Source: Pilaira anomala
Taxonomy: Eukaryota; Mucoromycota; Mucoromycetes; Mucorales; Mucoraceae
NCBI GenBank assembly: GCA_025716855.1
Contig: JAIXMQ010000013.1
Location: 558,001 to 622,000 of the forward strand
Direction of reading: 5' to 3'
DNA: 64,000 nt
Shown in pieces: positions 12,071 to 24,734 of the stretch (within the stretch, counting starts at the first letter, position 1; each line of letters opens with the position of its first letter). Below the pieces are notes generated by a model. The model saw nothing but the letters and a program-made list of their open reading frames with translations. It did not search any database and was not told the origin of the DNA. The position numbers were made by a program, and so were the translations under genes.

Positions 12071-12466
12071 TTTTTATTATTGTTAAGAAATAATAAAAAA
12101 GAAAAAAAAACAAATCCTGACTTTGAAAAATAAAAAATAAGCCATTTAAATAAGGACACGGTAAACACATGCTTATTATTAACTTTTCATATCTTTCATT
12201 TTTTGAATTCCCTCTTGCTTCATCCATATTAAACCAATAAAAACTATAGTTAATAAAGTAATCCAAACAGCGTACAAGATAAAAATAGTTTTCATCTTCA
12301 TACTTAAAGCTATATTTACCAATCAGTATTCTTTCAAGCAAAATATGAAGAAGTTGATTATTCCAGGGACGATTGGTTTTTAATCTGTAACGAAATAGAT
12401 AATGATTGGTAGCTCCCGAGATCATTTGTATCCATGCTCTAATTGTTAATATTGTTCCATTACCCT
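12071..12466 (-). pseudogene. Membrane-protein-like fragment, unrecognised
   Basis: The minus strand holds an open frame with protein-like composition. It begins after a good acceptor (tatatag) near 12467 and runs through ISGATNHYLFRYRLK, YLVRCLDYFINYSFYWFN and MDEARGNSKNERYEK. It then dissolves into T-rich low complexity overlapping the Nus1 start. The aromatic-rich segments suggest a membrane protein. No upstream exon could be found before the decayed gene that follows. It is probably the remnant or last exon of a lost gene; the family was not recognised. Confidence 0.3.
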
Positions 12467-12697
12467 ATATTTATATAAATTAAAATAAAATACCAAATAT
12501 AAACTAAAAATGTGGTGTGAACCGTGCCTTTTCAGACACAGTAAAAGCAATTACACACCTAAAGATTTTTTTTTTTTGTAATTCAGCAGTCTTTTTACCT
12601 TATTGATCTTATTTTACGTTAATTTGTATATGCATTTGAATATAGAATATTCCCTTTGGTTCAAGATACTGGCTACCTTGATCAATTCAAAAGCTAT

Positions 12698-13474
12698 TTA
12701 AAAGTGGATAGTAGGTTCTGCTGCAGAAAAAGAGACTCTTTCTATTGGCTTTATTTGTATTAGTTTTGCAGTTGATCTGGAAACATGATAACCATTAACC
12801 AAGTCTAAAATCTCTTGAATAACATCCGAAAGTATAATAGAACAGGGGTTGATCAGTAGTAACAGTTGTGAAAGTGGTGTTATAAGCTTGTGCAGCTGAT
12901 CCTGTTAGAAGAAAAACAGAAGTTCTTTTTGAATTTGAGGGAAAATGAGGAGCTGTATTTTGCTCCACAGTAATAACTGATTCAGCGACTAAAGCTACAG
13001 CTTCTGATACTTTGATAGATGCTTGTGCAGCAGTGAGAACAGATTTTGTATCTTGTAAGAGAATTAAAGAAATACTTGATATTTTTTTCAGAAGCCTCCA
13101 CAATTTCTTGTGCGGCGGTTTCAGTACACCTTACTCAATATTCCTCGTATTCTTCAAGTATTTTACGATAGTTACAGTAGTATAATTAGGCCTGGTGATT
13201 CGGAAACTCTTGCTTTAGTTAAGGGTTCTTGTTTGGTCAAATCCTGAGGCAGGAGGGATTTCACTTCATTTCCCGTATTTTGATCTTCAATTTCATCGAA
13301 CACGTTCAGGTTAGGTTCTTCAGTAAGTGTTATTAAAGGGAACAAACACTCTATAACTTTTTTTTATTAAACCTTTTTTCATAGACAGAAATTGGGTAAG
13401 TGTTTTACAAAATAAATACTGGCTCAATTTCTCTTGAAAGGTTTCGACATTAGAAGTTGTTATAGGTTGTTGCC
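12698..13474 (-). pseudogene. Decayed gene split by the inverted duplication
   Basis: Minus-strand coding-like sequence runs through several frames from the left edge of the inverted duplication to a stop at 12698. The pieces, in order, begin QQPITTSNVETFQEK, then EEPNLNVFDEIEDQNTGNE, then an Ala/Val-rich helical part (ASIKVSEAVALVAESVI), then a last part ending SAAEPTIHF before the stop. Frames change at about 13170, 13085 and 12835, which is typical of decay. The 5' part stops exactly where the repeat arm begins. A coding-like minus-strand start (31040-31114) abuts the other outer edge of the duplication and may be its missing 5' end. Family unknown. Confidence 0.45.
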
Positions 13475-14119
13475 AATTTATGTACTGGGTCGGTGGAAGG
13501 TGAGCGTATGCTATATACATATATTGTGTTATTGTTGCACGCAGATTAAACTGCACGAACCACTCATGAACGACTCAAGACCTACTACAAACGCAGAATA
13601 CGCTTGTCAGAAAATAGAATCATTAAAAGTTGGCCATTACTCTTTACAGGCCACAGGCATTACTAACATGAACTGACAATATCAAATAAAAGAACGAGTC
13701 ATCATATTACTAAAGTTTATAATAATACCTACTATCATCCCTTCAATATCTGTTTGGTAAAGGTGTCATTGCACATAAATAAAACTGCCCGGACGACGCG
13801 CGGGAAGAAGACAGTCAACTCGTAGTAGCAACTCAAATCAGTTTAGAAACAAAAACAAAAACAAAAAAGTTTATTGGCAATCTTTTTCAATAAGTAAACA
13901 AACTTACCACACTTACTCTAACGCCAACACCAATTGATTTTTGTTTAGGTTTCTCGTCTTTCAATTGAAACCTCAAATCTCATAACTATTTCCCATTATA
14001 CAATAGTTCCAAGAGAGGAAACACCTACCTTTAGTAGAGAAAGAAATTGAGAAAAAAAAAACAAGGGTTTGCCCTCCTTTCTTTTAAAATATATTAAAAA
14101 CAACAACAGTAACATCAGC

Positions 14120-14240
14120 ATTATCATCAGTGCCAGCATTATCATCAGTGCCAGCATTATCATCAGTGCCAGCATTATCATCAGTGCCAGCATTATCATC
14201 AGTGCCAGCATTATCATCAGTGCCAGCATTATCATCAGTA
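14120..14240 (-). repeat. 18-base minisatellite, 7 copies
   Basis: The unit is GATAATGCTGGCACTGAT read on the minus strand. In one minus-strand frame the tract gives seven TDDNAG units. Other frames of both strands are also open because the unit length is a multiple of three and lacks stops, so openness alone is weak evidence for translation. The homologous tract in the right arm has 11 units. Confidence 0.9.
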
Positions 14241-14502
14241 CCATCATTATTGCCAGTACCAGTATTATCACCAGTAACAGCATTAACTTCTTCATCAACA
14301 CACCTTTGGTTCACCAAACTTCCTTACTAAGAGCTCAGTTTTCAAGTTCATCTCTTGAATCGAGCATAGTAAAGAAAGAAAGGGAGATTAATATAAATAT
14401 AAATACAAATAAAAATAAAAAACGAAAATAAAAAATGAAAATAAAAAAAGGGGGTATGATTAATAATAAGGAGATCACATAAGACGATTGAGTCCTTATC
14501 AT

Positions 14503-16788
14503 TGACGTATCTGTCTTACACCGTCGATATTTGATACCCCCAAAGAATGAGATTGCATAACAAGTTTGAGTCCACCAAAAGCGACACATAGAACCAGGCC
14601 TTACCGCGAATGAACTACTTGTCACCAAAGGAGATACACAGAACCAAGTCCTACTCTTAACGAATGAATTTTGTATCAACACCAGTAATAATATCGACAA
14701 TGACTCCAACTACATCTACAACTACACCTACACCTATAACACCTGTTCAATCGACCATGATGAGAAAAGAATGAGAGAGAGAGAGAGAGAGAGAGAGTAA
14801 TATATATATAAAGAAAAAGAGAAAAGGAAGTTGTACCAAGTAAATGTGTATTAGAAGCCCTTTTAAAAGGGAAATTCACAAGACAATCGGGATTTTTTCA
14901 TTGACACAACCATCTTCCACTGTCGATAGTTTATGTCCTAGGTTTTATCCCAAGACTGCCAAAGAATAAGGCCGGATCAGAAAATTGAGTCCGTACAATT
15001 GGCGTAACTAATTATCTTCCCTTTCCCTTTTTTTTTCGAAAATACACAACACTTACCAATGGGTACACCCAAAATTAATTACTTTTTAAAATCCCAAATG
15101 GTCCACCGCCGTAAAACGGAAACTGTATAGCCCACTACCAGTTGCCATAACAAGTGTCCACTGTCAATAGTTGATACCTCAAGTTTTATCCCAAGACCGC
15201 CATAGAATAAAACTGAATGGGAAGATTGAGCCAAAGATAGGAAAATGAACAATAACAGAAAATGATACCCGCAAAAAAAGATAATTGAGATTACATCCTA
15301 AAAAAAATGATAGGTTAAAAAGGTGATAAGAAATATGTCCATATACATATATCCTTTGCCATCATCATCATATATACACAACAACACAAATATCCCCCTC
15401 CCTCCTTTTTTTTTTTTTACCTTTGACTTTCAATAAACCAAGACCAGTCATGAGTGAATTGTTTGGCATCAAAAAGGATTCACAGAACCAAGTTTAACGA
15501 ATGGATTCCTTAGCAATACCAGCATTAGCACCGGCACCAGCACCAGCATCAGCATCAGCATTAGCACCAATATTACCAAAACAAGCAATAGCATAAATAT
15601 CATCGACACCAGCATTAGTACCAATATCAACAACACCAGCATTAGCAACAATATTACCAACACCAGAATTAGCACCAGCATTAGCACCAGCATCAGAATT
15701 AGCACCAATATCACCGAAACAAACATTAGCACCAATATCATTGACACCAGCATTAGCACCAATATTTCCAACACAAGCATTAGCACCAATATTATCACCA
15801 ATATTTCCAACACAAGCATTAGCACCAATATTATCACCAATACACGTCTGTTCTCATAAAGAAGTCAAGGATCAAATACATCAACTATCCTTACCACAAT
15901 AAAACACGATACTCTACAAAAGAAACCCAGAACGAAACTGGTATAAAATATTATAAAACTCACAGTAATACACTTAACCCTCGAAAAGTAAACTTTTGGA
16001 GTCGGGAATCACCCGGTAGTAAAGTTAATTACTGCAGCAAAAAGAAAAGTCGAGATCTGCACTATTGCAACAGCATGCAACTAAAGTATTACACTTCAAG
16101 AAGTGCTGATTGAGGGATGATGTCAGAAGATCATGAATGTTCTGCGATACGGAAATCGCGACATACGCAACACAACCACACAATAGAATACATACCTGGC
16201 TAGAGATGAGTGAAGATTGAGATCATATCATCGAGAAACCTTTCAGAAATAAATTGCTTGCCATCGAAAGAGATTTACAGAACCAAGTCTTACCCTTCAT
16301 GATTGAATTTCTTATCAACACCAGCGCCAATACCAGCAACGACTACGACTTGATCAGAAGAAGCACCAGCAAAAGTTTGCTCCAGCTAGCTTCCTTAATA
16401 AGGAATCAGTCTTCAAGAACACCTGTTCGACCAACCATGGTGAGAAAAGAATAAGAGAGTAACATATATAAAAAGAAGGGATGAGGAAGATGTGGATTAG
16501 AATCTTGTCAAAAGAAAAAAAAAAGGCTCATGAGAAAATCGAGCTTTTTCATTGACATTACTATCTTCCACTGTCGATAGTTTATGTCCCAAGTTTAACC
16601 CCAAGACTGCCAAAGGATAAGACTAGATAAGAAAATTGAGTCCTTACAATTGGCATAACTATCTTCCACTGTCGATAGTTGATGCCCTAGGTTTTATCCC
16701 AAGGTTGCCTAAGAGTAAGTAGATCAAATAGAAAAAAGGGTCAAGCCTTTCTCATTGACGTAACTATCTTCCACTGTCGATAGTTCAT
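14503..16788 (-). repeat. Hairpin boxes in left arm (six copies)
   Basis: A short box reading ACTATCGACAGTGGAAGATA on the minus strand, followed by GT, recurs at about 14503-14535 (diverged), 14909-14933, 15154-15175 (diverged), 16560-16583, 16657-16682 and 16763-16788. Its ends ACTATC and GATAGT are inverted repeats, so it could form a six-pair stem with a ten-base loop. It is usually preceded by CTTGGGATAAAAC and followed by a GTCAATGA-like stretch, giving a module of about 60 bases. Function unknown. Confidence 0.75.
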
Positions 16789-16829
16789 GTACCAGGTTTT
16801 ATCCCAAGACTGTCAAAGATTAAGAAGAT

Positions 16830-17360
16830 TGAACCAAAACTATTGCAGCAGCATGCAACTAGAGCCGATTGAGGGATGTCAGAACATTATGAATGTTCTG
16901 CGATACGGACATCGCAACATACCCAATACAATCACACAATAGAGTATATGCCTGGCAATTAAAAAAAGATAGCGATGGAAACAAATAGATGAAAGATTAA
17001 GAAGATTGAACCAAAACTATTGCAGCAGCATGAAACTAGAGCATTACACTTCAAGAAGTGCTGATTGAGGGATGTCAGAGCATTATAAATGTTCTACGAT
17101 ACGGAAATCGCAACATACCCAATACAATCACACAATAGAGTACATGCCTGGCAATTAAAAGAAGATGGCGATGGAAACAAATAGGTGAAAGATTAAGAAG
17201 ATTGAACCAAAACTATTGCAGCAGCATGAAACTAGAGCATTACACTTCGAGAAGTGCTGATTGAGGGATGTCAGAACATCATAAATGTTCTGCGATACGG
17301 ACATCGCAACATACCCAATACAATCACACAATAGAGTATATGCCTGGCAATTAAAAGAAA
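16830..17360. repeat. About 190-base tandem repeats, left arm
   Basis: Three successive copies of a unit contain the phrases attgaaccaaaactattgca, gctgattgagggatgtcaga, gttctgcgatacgg and gagtacatgcctggcaatta. A fourth, diverged relative lies near 16060-16200. The copies differ by a few percent and one lacks an internal segment. Within each, ttcaagaagtg and cagaacatTatgaatgttctg form short inverted repeats. Mirror copies lie at 27100-27600 in the right arm. No protein is implied. Confidence 0.8.
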
Positions 17361-17782
17361 ATAGCGAGAGAAACAAATAGGCAAAATTCCTGTGATATAA
17401 AAATTGATGGCGCGGTTTAAATGTTTTAGTCGCATATAAAAAAATATGCAGACATCTTATTTTATTATCCTTAATACCTAACAATGATGATCTTTAACAG
17501 CAGTGTTTCTTAACTGTCTGTTATAAAAAATAATCAAAATTCTCTATTGATTTAACTATTTTATTATATTTCATATTTTTATTTCTTTACATATTGGAAT
17601 CCCTTATATATATTTATCTCTCCATTGTATTCTACTTATAAAGTTCTTGCTTTAATAAGTCCTCTAATAAAGTAGCTATTTTTTTTATATAGAGAAAATT
17701 TCCATGCTAATGTCTTTTTCATCAAGTTTTTATGTGTTGGAAGTCATTGAAGTGCTTTAAAGTCAAATTTTCGATGATTTGA

Positions 17783-17817
<35 letters not shown>

Positions 17818-19018
17818 GTCAAGGTCAAGTAAATATGTTTTAAAACATGAAAAAATGGTCAGGTATTTATATAATTTTTTTAGTCTCGTGATATCGAAAT
17901 TAGGTTTCTAATAATCTTGTTGGCTAGCAGCTCTTTGAAATGGATTAGTTATCTCTTCTGTGTCAACTTTATGGGCTAAATATATACAGAATATTTCAAA
18001 TATGTAATCAAAAATAAGGACGTCAATATAAATGGTTGTGTGTGTTATATGTACATTTTTTCTACCTTTATTGGCGTTTCGTGTATGATAAGAAACAAAC
18101 ATACATTTATGCATATTTTAAATCTCCACAAACTTTAGGCGCCATCACATGACCGCAAACAGGTTTATTTTAGCACTTTTTTTTTCTATTTCTTTCTCCC
18201 TTTTTCTTTTTTCTTTTTTCCTTTTCTTCTTCAAATAAAACATACACATTCTTTAAAATACCTCGTTGATGACATACAAGATATTGTATCAAGAAATGAA
18301 CAACTTTGAAATGTGCATAATAAATAATATCAGTGGTAAGATATATAACATTATTAGGGGAGAAGTAGATAACTGTCTAATATATTCCCACGTGTTCTTA
18401 AGAATGATTCCACACTTATTTTACTTCAAGTTCTTACGTATAAAATGGCTATTTCTTCCTTGGTTGCTAAGCTTTTGTCTTGATATTGCTTGGTTGGTCT
18501 AATACAACGGTTGTTGCCATGGAGAGAATGACTGATTCAAGATGACTCTATTTTACATGTAAGAGATCTTCGTCTGGTTGATACTGTTTGGTGTGTGAGA
18601 TGTTAGTATAGTCTATACGTATAGTTTAATTGAAAGATTCAGTACTGGTTATCGAAAACAGCTTTTGACCACGAATAACCGATTCCATTATTTGCTGACT
18701 TGCTTCTTAACTGACTCGCAGTACAATATGGGCACCGTAGTCGGGATAGTAGTGCCATTAGTAGAGATGTTCCATCCATCTGAGGTGGCTTCGTTTCGTT
18801 GGGAGGAGATAGCTGGGAAATGGCTTTTTAATTTTACAAAGGTATTTATTTATCTTTCTTGCTCATCATGATGTATTCGTCAAACGTCTCTTTTGTTGAC
18901 TGTGATATGGTTGTTACTATTTGATATGTAATCTCTTTCTTTTTAATCTGGCAACATGGTCTTGACTACTACTCTTATATATATATATGTCTTGAAATAA
19001 TCCTTGCTCTTAAAGAAA

Positions 19019-19077
<59 letters not shown>

Positions 19078-19459
19078 AAAAACAAAAGAAAAACAAAAGA
19101 ACAAGAAAACAAGAAAACAAGAAAACAAAAAATCAAAAAAAACTACTATAACTGCTCTGGCTATTCCGGAAAGCATCTTTTACACATCTCTCTTCATTTA
19201 ATCGCCTAAGATAAAGTACTTGAAGCTTGTATACTTTTTAATTCCCAAACTTCATATCAAAATTACTTCTCAATTCATATTTGGCTCTATCCTCACACAG
19301 ACATAATTGGTGGTTTATCTTCTCTGAATTACCTTTCAATCCTGGTCAAGTCGTTGCTACAATCATCCGTTTTAAAAATATTTAAACAGATAGACAAACT
19401 CTCTACACTACATATCCATCTTAAATTAATTAAGAATTCCCATTCATACCTCTTCTAAC

Positions 19460-19490
<31 letters not shown>

Positions 19491-19758
19491 AAACTAATTC
19501 AAAGTCTCCCACATATTAAAAAACATAAATTCCTTACATGCATCTCGTACAATATCTGTATGATTAATTTCCTTGTACTGAACATTTATCATTTGAATTG
19601 AATTCAGTTGTTATAAACAAAGCATTAGAAAGAGGTGTTTATTTTGAATTATGCATGCAAATACCTATTAATATCGTAAATCAGCACTGTATGTATACAA
19701 GTATAACACCTGTTTTCTTCTTACCATTCTTAGGAACAAAATGGTAAACAGCTGTCTT

Positions 19759-19920
19759 TAATGTGAATGAGTAAATCAATCAATATTTATACTATAATTT
19801 GGTCATTTACTACAATAAGGTCACTTGTTTCATCGAAATAAAATTGACAAAAAGAAATGAATGGTTATAAATTGATTCAAAAGAAAAAAGCAGTGATGAA
19901 AGCTTTATTTTTGCATGTAG
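19759..19920 (+). repeat. Spacer-end direct repeat, left copy
   Basis: The segment beginning aatgtgaatgagtaaatcaa and ending tttatttttgcatgta is repeated in the same orientation at 24735-24878 with roughly 10 percent difference and a short deletion. The right copy directly abuts the inner end of the right arm. The left copy lies about 200 bases from the inner end of the left arm. Confidence 0.75.
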
Positions 19921-22490
19921 ACTTTTGGATAAGAATAAAGATAATATTTATTTGATAAAATTATGATTGATATTTATAGTATATAGTATTTCTAGTTATT
20001 ACAGTGCAAATGTCATGGTGAAGGATTGTTAGTCATAATATCATAGTGATCAAGTGTTAGTCATAATGGCAGTGATATTATTATAACATCGATGAGTTCA
20101 CTGATGACATAGACATTTTACGACAATTACCTTTGTTTTTTTTTGTCACAGCATAGCTTTCTATCAGATAATAGTAAAGAATCATAAAATTAGATATTAA
20201 TCTGCCTTAACAAAGCCCTTTAATCTGATGGCATCATTTGTCTGTTTCTTATGTTGCCCAGTTCATAAGAAATATAACTCTATTAACTTTAGCCAATTAG
20301 TTATGTAAAATACGTTTTTCCCATTCCTTTATGTAAATCAATAAATATTGCCATCAGATACACCACAAACCACAATATTCCGTTATTTGAATCAATGTTT
20401 AAATTGAATCAGCAACAATAACATATTCGTAATTTTCAAAAAAAAACACCATGCTCTTCAACTGCAGATTTTGTAGGCAAAATCATATAAAACTCGATTA
20501 ACAAGACAAAGAGAAAAGGTACCACACTATCAAGGCCATTTGTCGTAGCAAAGGTAGTAGCTCTCTATCATCAGTGAGAATCAGAACTAGTAAACATCTA
20601 CCTTTCTTTTGACTTAGCCCTTCTTCAGTAGACATACTATTTTTCACTTATTATGCGACCGAGTTTATAATAAGTACTACGCTAATATAAACCTATCAGC
20701 TACGTAAAATAGTAAGTTTTTCCTATTTTATTTATACCTGCAGATACAATTATCAAATAGGCCAACAAGATTCTATTACTTGAATCACTGTTATATTACA
20801 TTCTTTACTCTAAACCTTGAGTGATTAATCAATGCATAGGTCAGCTATATTGATCGGAATAAGTGAAGGGGAGTGAGTAGGGGCCACTCTTCGATGTTTA
20901 TCGTTGAAGATATTATCTTCTCTTTTTCTTTTTCTTTTCCTTAAATAAAAAATAAAAGAAAAGATGAATTATGTATCAAGCTCGTTTCAACTGAGAGTGT
21001 ATTATTACCTAAGTAATTGGAGACTTGGTTGAGTGTTGCCATATTATTAAGAAAGAAGTTCTTGGTGTGTAAGAAGAGTGAATAAAAAATTATAAAGTAA
21101 ACGTAAAAAAATAAAAATAAAAAAGCGGAAAGGAAGAAGAAAAAAAAAGTATTTAGTGAGAAAAAAGCCTTGTTTATGTATATACACTTAATTTGTTTAA
21201 AAGATTGATGTAATAAGTTCTCACACCAACTGTAAAAAAAAAAAGTAGTCAGATTTTTTTTTTTTTTTGCTTATATGACGCCAAGTCGATTACAAATGAT
21301 AATGTATTAAGTAGCTCTCACACTAGCTCATAAAAAAAATACCATACACGCGTTATATTAAAAGTAAACATTTTGACATGCCATGGAACAAATTATAATT
21401 TTTATTGTTGAGTGTTGTACATTTGTAATCTACCTTTTTTTTTTCTTTATGTTTTGTAACTATAAAATAAAAGACCATACTTTTTCGAAAACCGAATATA
21501 ATAAGCTTCTCTTCTTTAATTATTAACATGTTGTAATATATTCATTACTTTTCCAAATGTTTGGACGCCAATGTTTGTTATTTTCCAAAAAAAAAAAAAT
21601 AATTAAAGTGCATATTTATTTATTTCCAAGCAATATAAACCTTTGTTCAGAAAGAATTTTTTTCCATCCTACTTGATTTAGAAAGATAGCCTTATCAACA
21701 ACATGATTGCATAACAGCATGATTGAATTACGTTGCTGTTGATACTTCTTCGCAAGTTGGCTGAAATCTAAGTATAAAAAAACACAGGTTTAAAATACAA
21801 ACTTCAATATAATATGCTATTACCAAGTATATAATATTGTATAAAGAAATATTAGGTGTATTCTTATTTTATTTTTTTGTAAAAAGCTCATTTGTCTTAA
21901 TAAGCCTGTCAAAATAAGTGACAACGACCTTCTATTCGTGTCACAGGAAAAATATTATTATTTTATATAGGTGTGTGCATATTCATTTTATGTATATTTT
22001 ATTAAAGTAAAAGTAAGAGGAAGTCTACACAGAAACGAAAGCCATGGAGAAACATATTTTTTATACATTACTTAACGTCTGAAGTCTTTAATAAGATTTG
22101 TACATAATAAACTTGAAGTCGTGAACGAGACGATAAGACTAGCACAGATCATTGATCTTGTTTTTTTTTTTTTGAACAGGTGAATAGGAGGAAAGACAAG
22201 TTTGAAAAAAGCAAGTTCGAAATTAAAACATATTGCTGACAATTCATACAGCCATTATCAATTAATGTCAGTAAAGATGTTGTTAGACTATCACTATTTT
22301 TGTCTCCCATTAATATGTATCGCATGATGACGTTTCAAAATCCAAATAACACAATCAATCAGTTGCTGACACGTTTTTACTTTTATTGTTTTCTTTTATT
22401 CCTTTATTCTTTAATTTGTAAGAGTATTTTTTTTATAAAGTAAAACAAAACTGATGTCCTGATTACGTTTGAAAAAGATCTTACATGACT

Positions 22491-22670
22491 CTATACCCAA
22501 TTCTTCTGCTTTACGCATTCCACTCTTTCGAATTGGTTGTGTTTACCTTGGATCATCTACCCAATTGAACAGCAACTCATGTCTCTGACTAGAGAGCGTC
22601 TTCTAGTACCTTGTACTTATTTTTACACGGTTGACATTAGTCTGAGATCCGTTATTACAGCTGGTAAATA
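22491..22670 (+). repeat. Diverged spacer repeat, copy A
   Basis: The segment starting tctatacccaattct and ending near gttattacagctggtaaat recurs at 24398-24561 with many substitutions and small deletions. Both copies lie in the spacer in the same orientation. No coding potential was recognised. Confidence 0.6.
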
Positions 22671-23438
22671 TGCAATTTAAATGGAAAACTATTTTTATTG
22701 ATTTTTATTTTATTCTTATTTTTATGATATAGAAAATGTTCTTTTATTAGTAGATATCACTACTTAATAATTCTATTGATTAGTCTTGAAAATTTCTCAA
22801 GGTCTTATATCAATTCGAATCAAGTATTGCAAGAAGGGAAGTGATTCTTTTCAAGTTATGGAGTAACCACCAGCCTCATTTAGAAGCCAATACTGGTTCG
22901 TCACATGATGATCCTATGTATCTAGAAGATAATGAAAAAGCAGGAAAGAAGAGCCAATTCCGGAGGGAGTTACTCTATTATGGAATTTTCTTGCGGATTT
23001 AAGATGGCTGAAAAAATTAAACCTGACAGCAATACTTGTTATCTTTGGAGGTAAAGTGACATTAAAATAAAACATATTAATAGAAATAAAATGCCTATCA
23101 AAAGATTTTTCAATAGACCAAGCAGCTCAATACAGGACGCTCTCCAATATTTGCGGATTAGTTAATCCCAGGAGCTTCTCTGGTGTCGCCTCTTATGGTT
23201 GGCCTTGGTATTAAGACAGAAACACATGTGACGCTATAATAATGGTAAGTTTTTTAAAGATAGTGTTTTTGTTTTCTTGGTTTAAGCAGGGCTTGACAAC
23301 TCATAAGAGCTTTTTTATTTTTTAGGTAAAAGAAAAAAAAATGATTTTTTTTACCATAAACGCTGAAAAGTGGCCCTTACTCACTCTCCTTCGCCCAGTC
23401 CAGTCCTTTTACCTTAGCCTCATTCTCCTTTACCATCA

Positions 23439-23765
23439 GTGCCAACTCTCCCTCCTCCGTCCTCTTTAATTCCACCATTATATGCAGCCTTTCTTTCTCC
23501 TTCAACCCTCACCAGACAGACTGCATTTTTTAATAAAAGTGATGAGAATTTCTTCTTCAACGCCAACATCAATGAAGAAGATTGGGTGGAGGACGATTTA
23601 ATCACGCTTATCTCACCCCAACAATCAGCACCATCGCCAACTTCTATGAAGCACCATATAAAAGTTAGCATTCGCTTTGTATACAAACAAAAGGAAAGAA
23701 ACAGAACCCAAATCCAAAACAAAAATTTGAAACGCGATTTTATCGCTGACTTAAAGTGGTTATAA
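23439..23765 (+). pseudogene. Proline-rich ORF fragment in spacer
   Basis: An open frame lacking a nearby ATG begins after a stop. It gives a Pro/Ser-rich start (PTLPPPSSLIPPLYAAF) followed by an acidic segment (INEEDWVEDDLITL) and then basic sequence. The composition is more protein-like than the surrounding DNA. No start codon, intron or family is evident, so it is best read as a gene fragment. Confidence 0.2.
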
Positions 23766-24232
23766 ATGCAAACTTTGCCGCGTGAATTGAAGCAACACTT
23801 AAAAGACTCTTGAGGTAAAAAGAAAAAATATTAATATAAATACGATGCTCATCAAAAGGTCTTTTAATAGGGTATCTCGAGTGTCGAGCCTGATACCAGT
23901 GACCACAGAAGAGCTTTGTTTTTAAGCTCAAATATAAATAACAGGTTGTAATATATTAATATGCTTTCACCGAACTAAGCAGTTACTACATATTCTTTGG
24001 CTGTGACCGATACTATTCAATTTGATATGCACTAGTTTAGAGATGGAGCTATACTAAATGATAACTTGAGTTTTGCAAGACCTAATGGTGTAAGATCCAA
24101 TCCAAGAAAGAGACACAGATACTATATTGACAACTTTTTGGAGGAGAACGACCAGTCAGTTGTATCATTTGGCGAAGAAAAAGTTTGTAGTCAGTGGCAT
24201 GGTATTGATGTGGTACTTGAATTTAAGAAATT

Positions 24233-24269
<37 letters not shown>

Positions 24270-24397
24270 AATCAGTAATTAATGAGAAAAGACTTAGGGT
24301 TGATTTATTAAGTAAAATAAAAAGAGCTCTTTTTAACTATCTTAAATATCCTGATGAGTTGTGTTTGAATAAGGATCATCTTTTTGATGGGTTTAAA

Positions 24398-24561
24398 TGA
24401 ATCTATACCCAATTCTACTCTTTCGAATTGATCATATATAATTGTGGATCACATCTACCCGATTGGATAACAACGTGAATAGTTCCTGACTAAAGATTAC
24501 CTTGTAATTATTTATACGGTTGTTATTAGTCTGGATTCCGTTGTTACAGATTTTATGGTAA
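24398..24561 (+). repeat. Diverged spacer repeat, copy B
   Basis: Second copy of the segment at 22491-22670, shorter by internal deletions. It ends in the related phrase gttgttacagattttatggtaaat. Confidence 0.6.
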
Positions 24562-24734
24562 ATGCGCGTACTATTTTTTATCATAGCTACAACCTGATCA
24601 ATCTTTTTATTTTTAGATTGATATTATGTTTTCCTAGTTTCGGGATTCAATTGACAGTTGTTGGTACAATGTTTATTTTTTGTTTAAAGGTTTTTGTAAT
24701 AATATTATTTAATACATATGTTAGCTATATTTTA

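Larger units (their letters stand above)
13475..19552 (+). repeat. Left arm of inverted duplication
   Basis: The arm is about 6.08 kb. From outside in it holds a diverged outer 300 bases and the 18-base minisatellite near 14120-14240. Simple-repeat peptide cassettes follow (minus strand, 14240-16440), then hairpin boxes, direct repeats of about 190 bases (16830-17360) and an AT-rich inner half with a 57-base poly-A at 19020-19076. Two small open frames (18266-18502, 18665-18871) are conserved in both arms only because the arms are near-identical, so this does not show that they code. No known domain was found. Confidence 0.85.

Noticed and set aside
14120..14240. Array of regularly spaced repeats that could look like CRISPR
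   Set aside because: Units are 18 bases, directly adjacent and identical without unique spacers; this is a minisatellite in a fungal genome.
13996..14431. Overlapping long frames on both strands (hydrophobic LMIMLA, PALSSV and TDDNAG versions)
   Set aside because: All arise from one stop-free 18-base repeat read in different frames; at most one could be real.
15469..15840. 123-codon Leu/Val/Met-rich frame
   Set aside because: Shadow of the Gly/Asn/Ala-rich repeat frame; the composition is an artefact of a GGTGCTAAT-type repeat.
18266..18871. Two small frames conserved between left and right arm
   Set aside because: Identity is explained by arm identity, so it gives no evidence for coding; no recognisable domain.
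18943..19201. Poly-Lys / poly-Phe frames
   Set aside because: Generated by the 57-base poly-A run.
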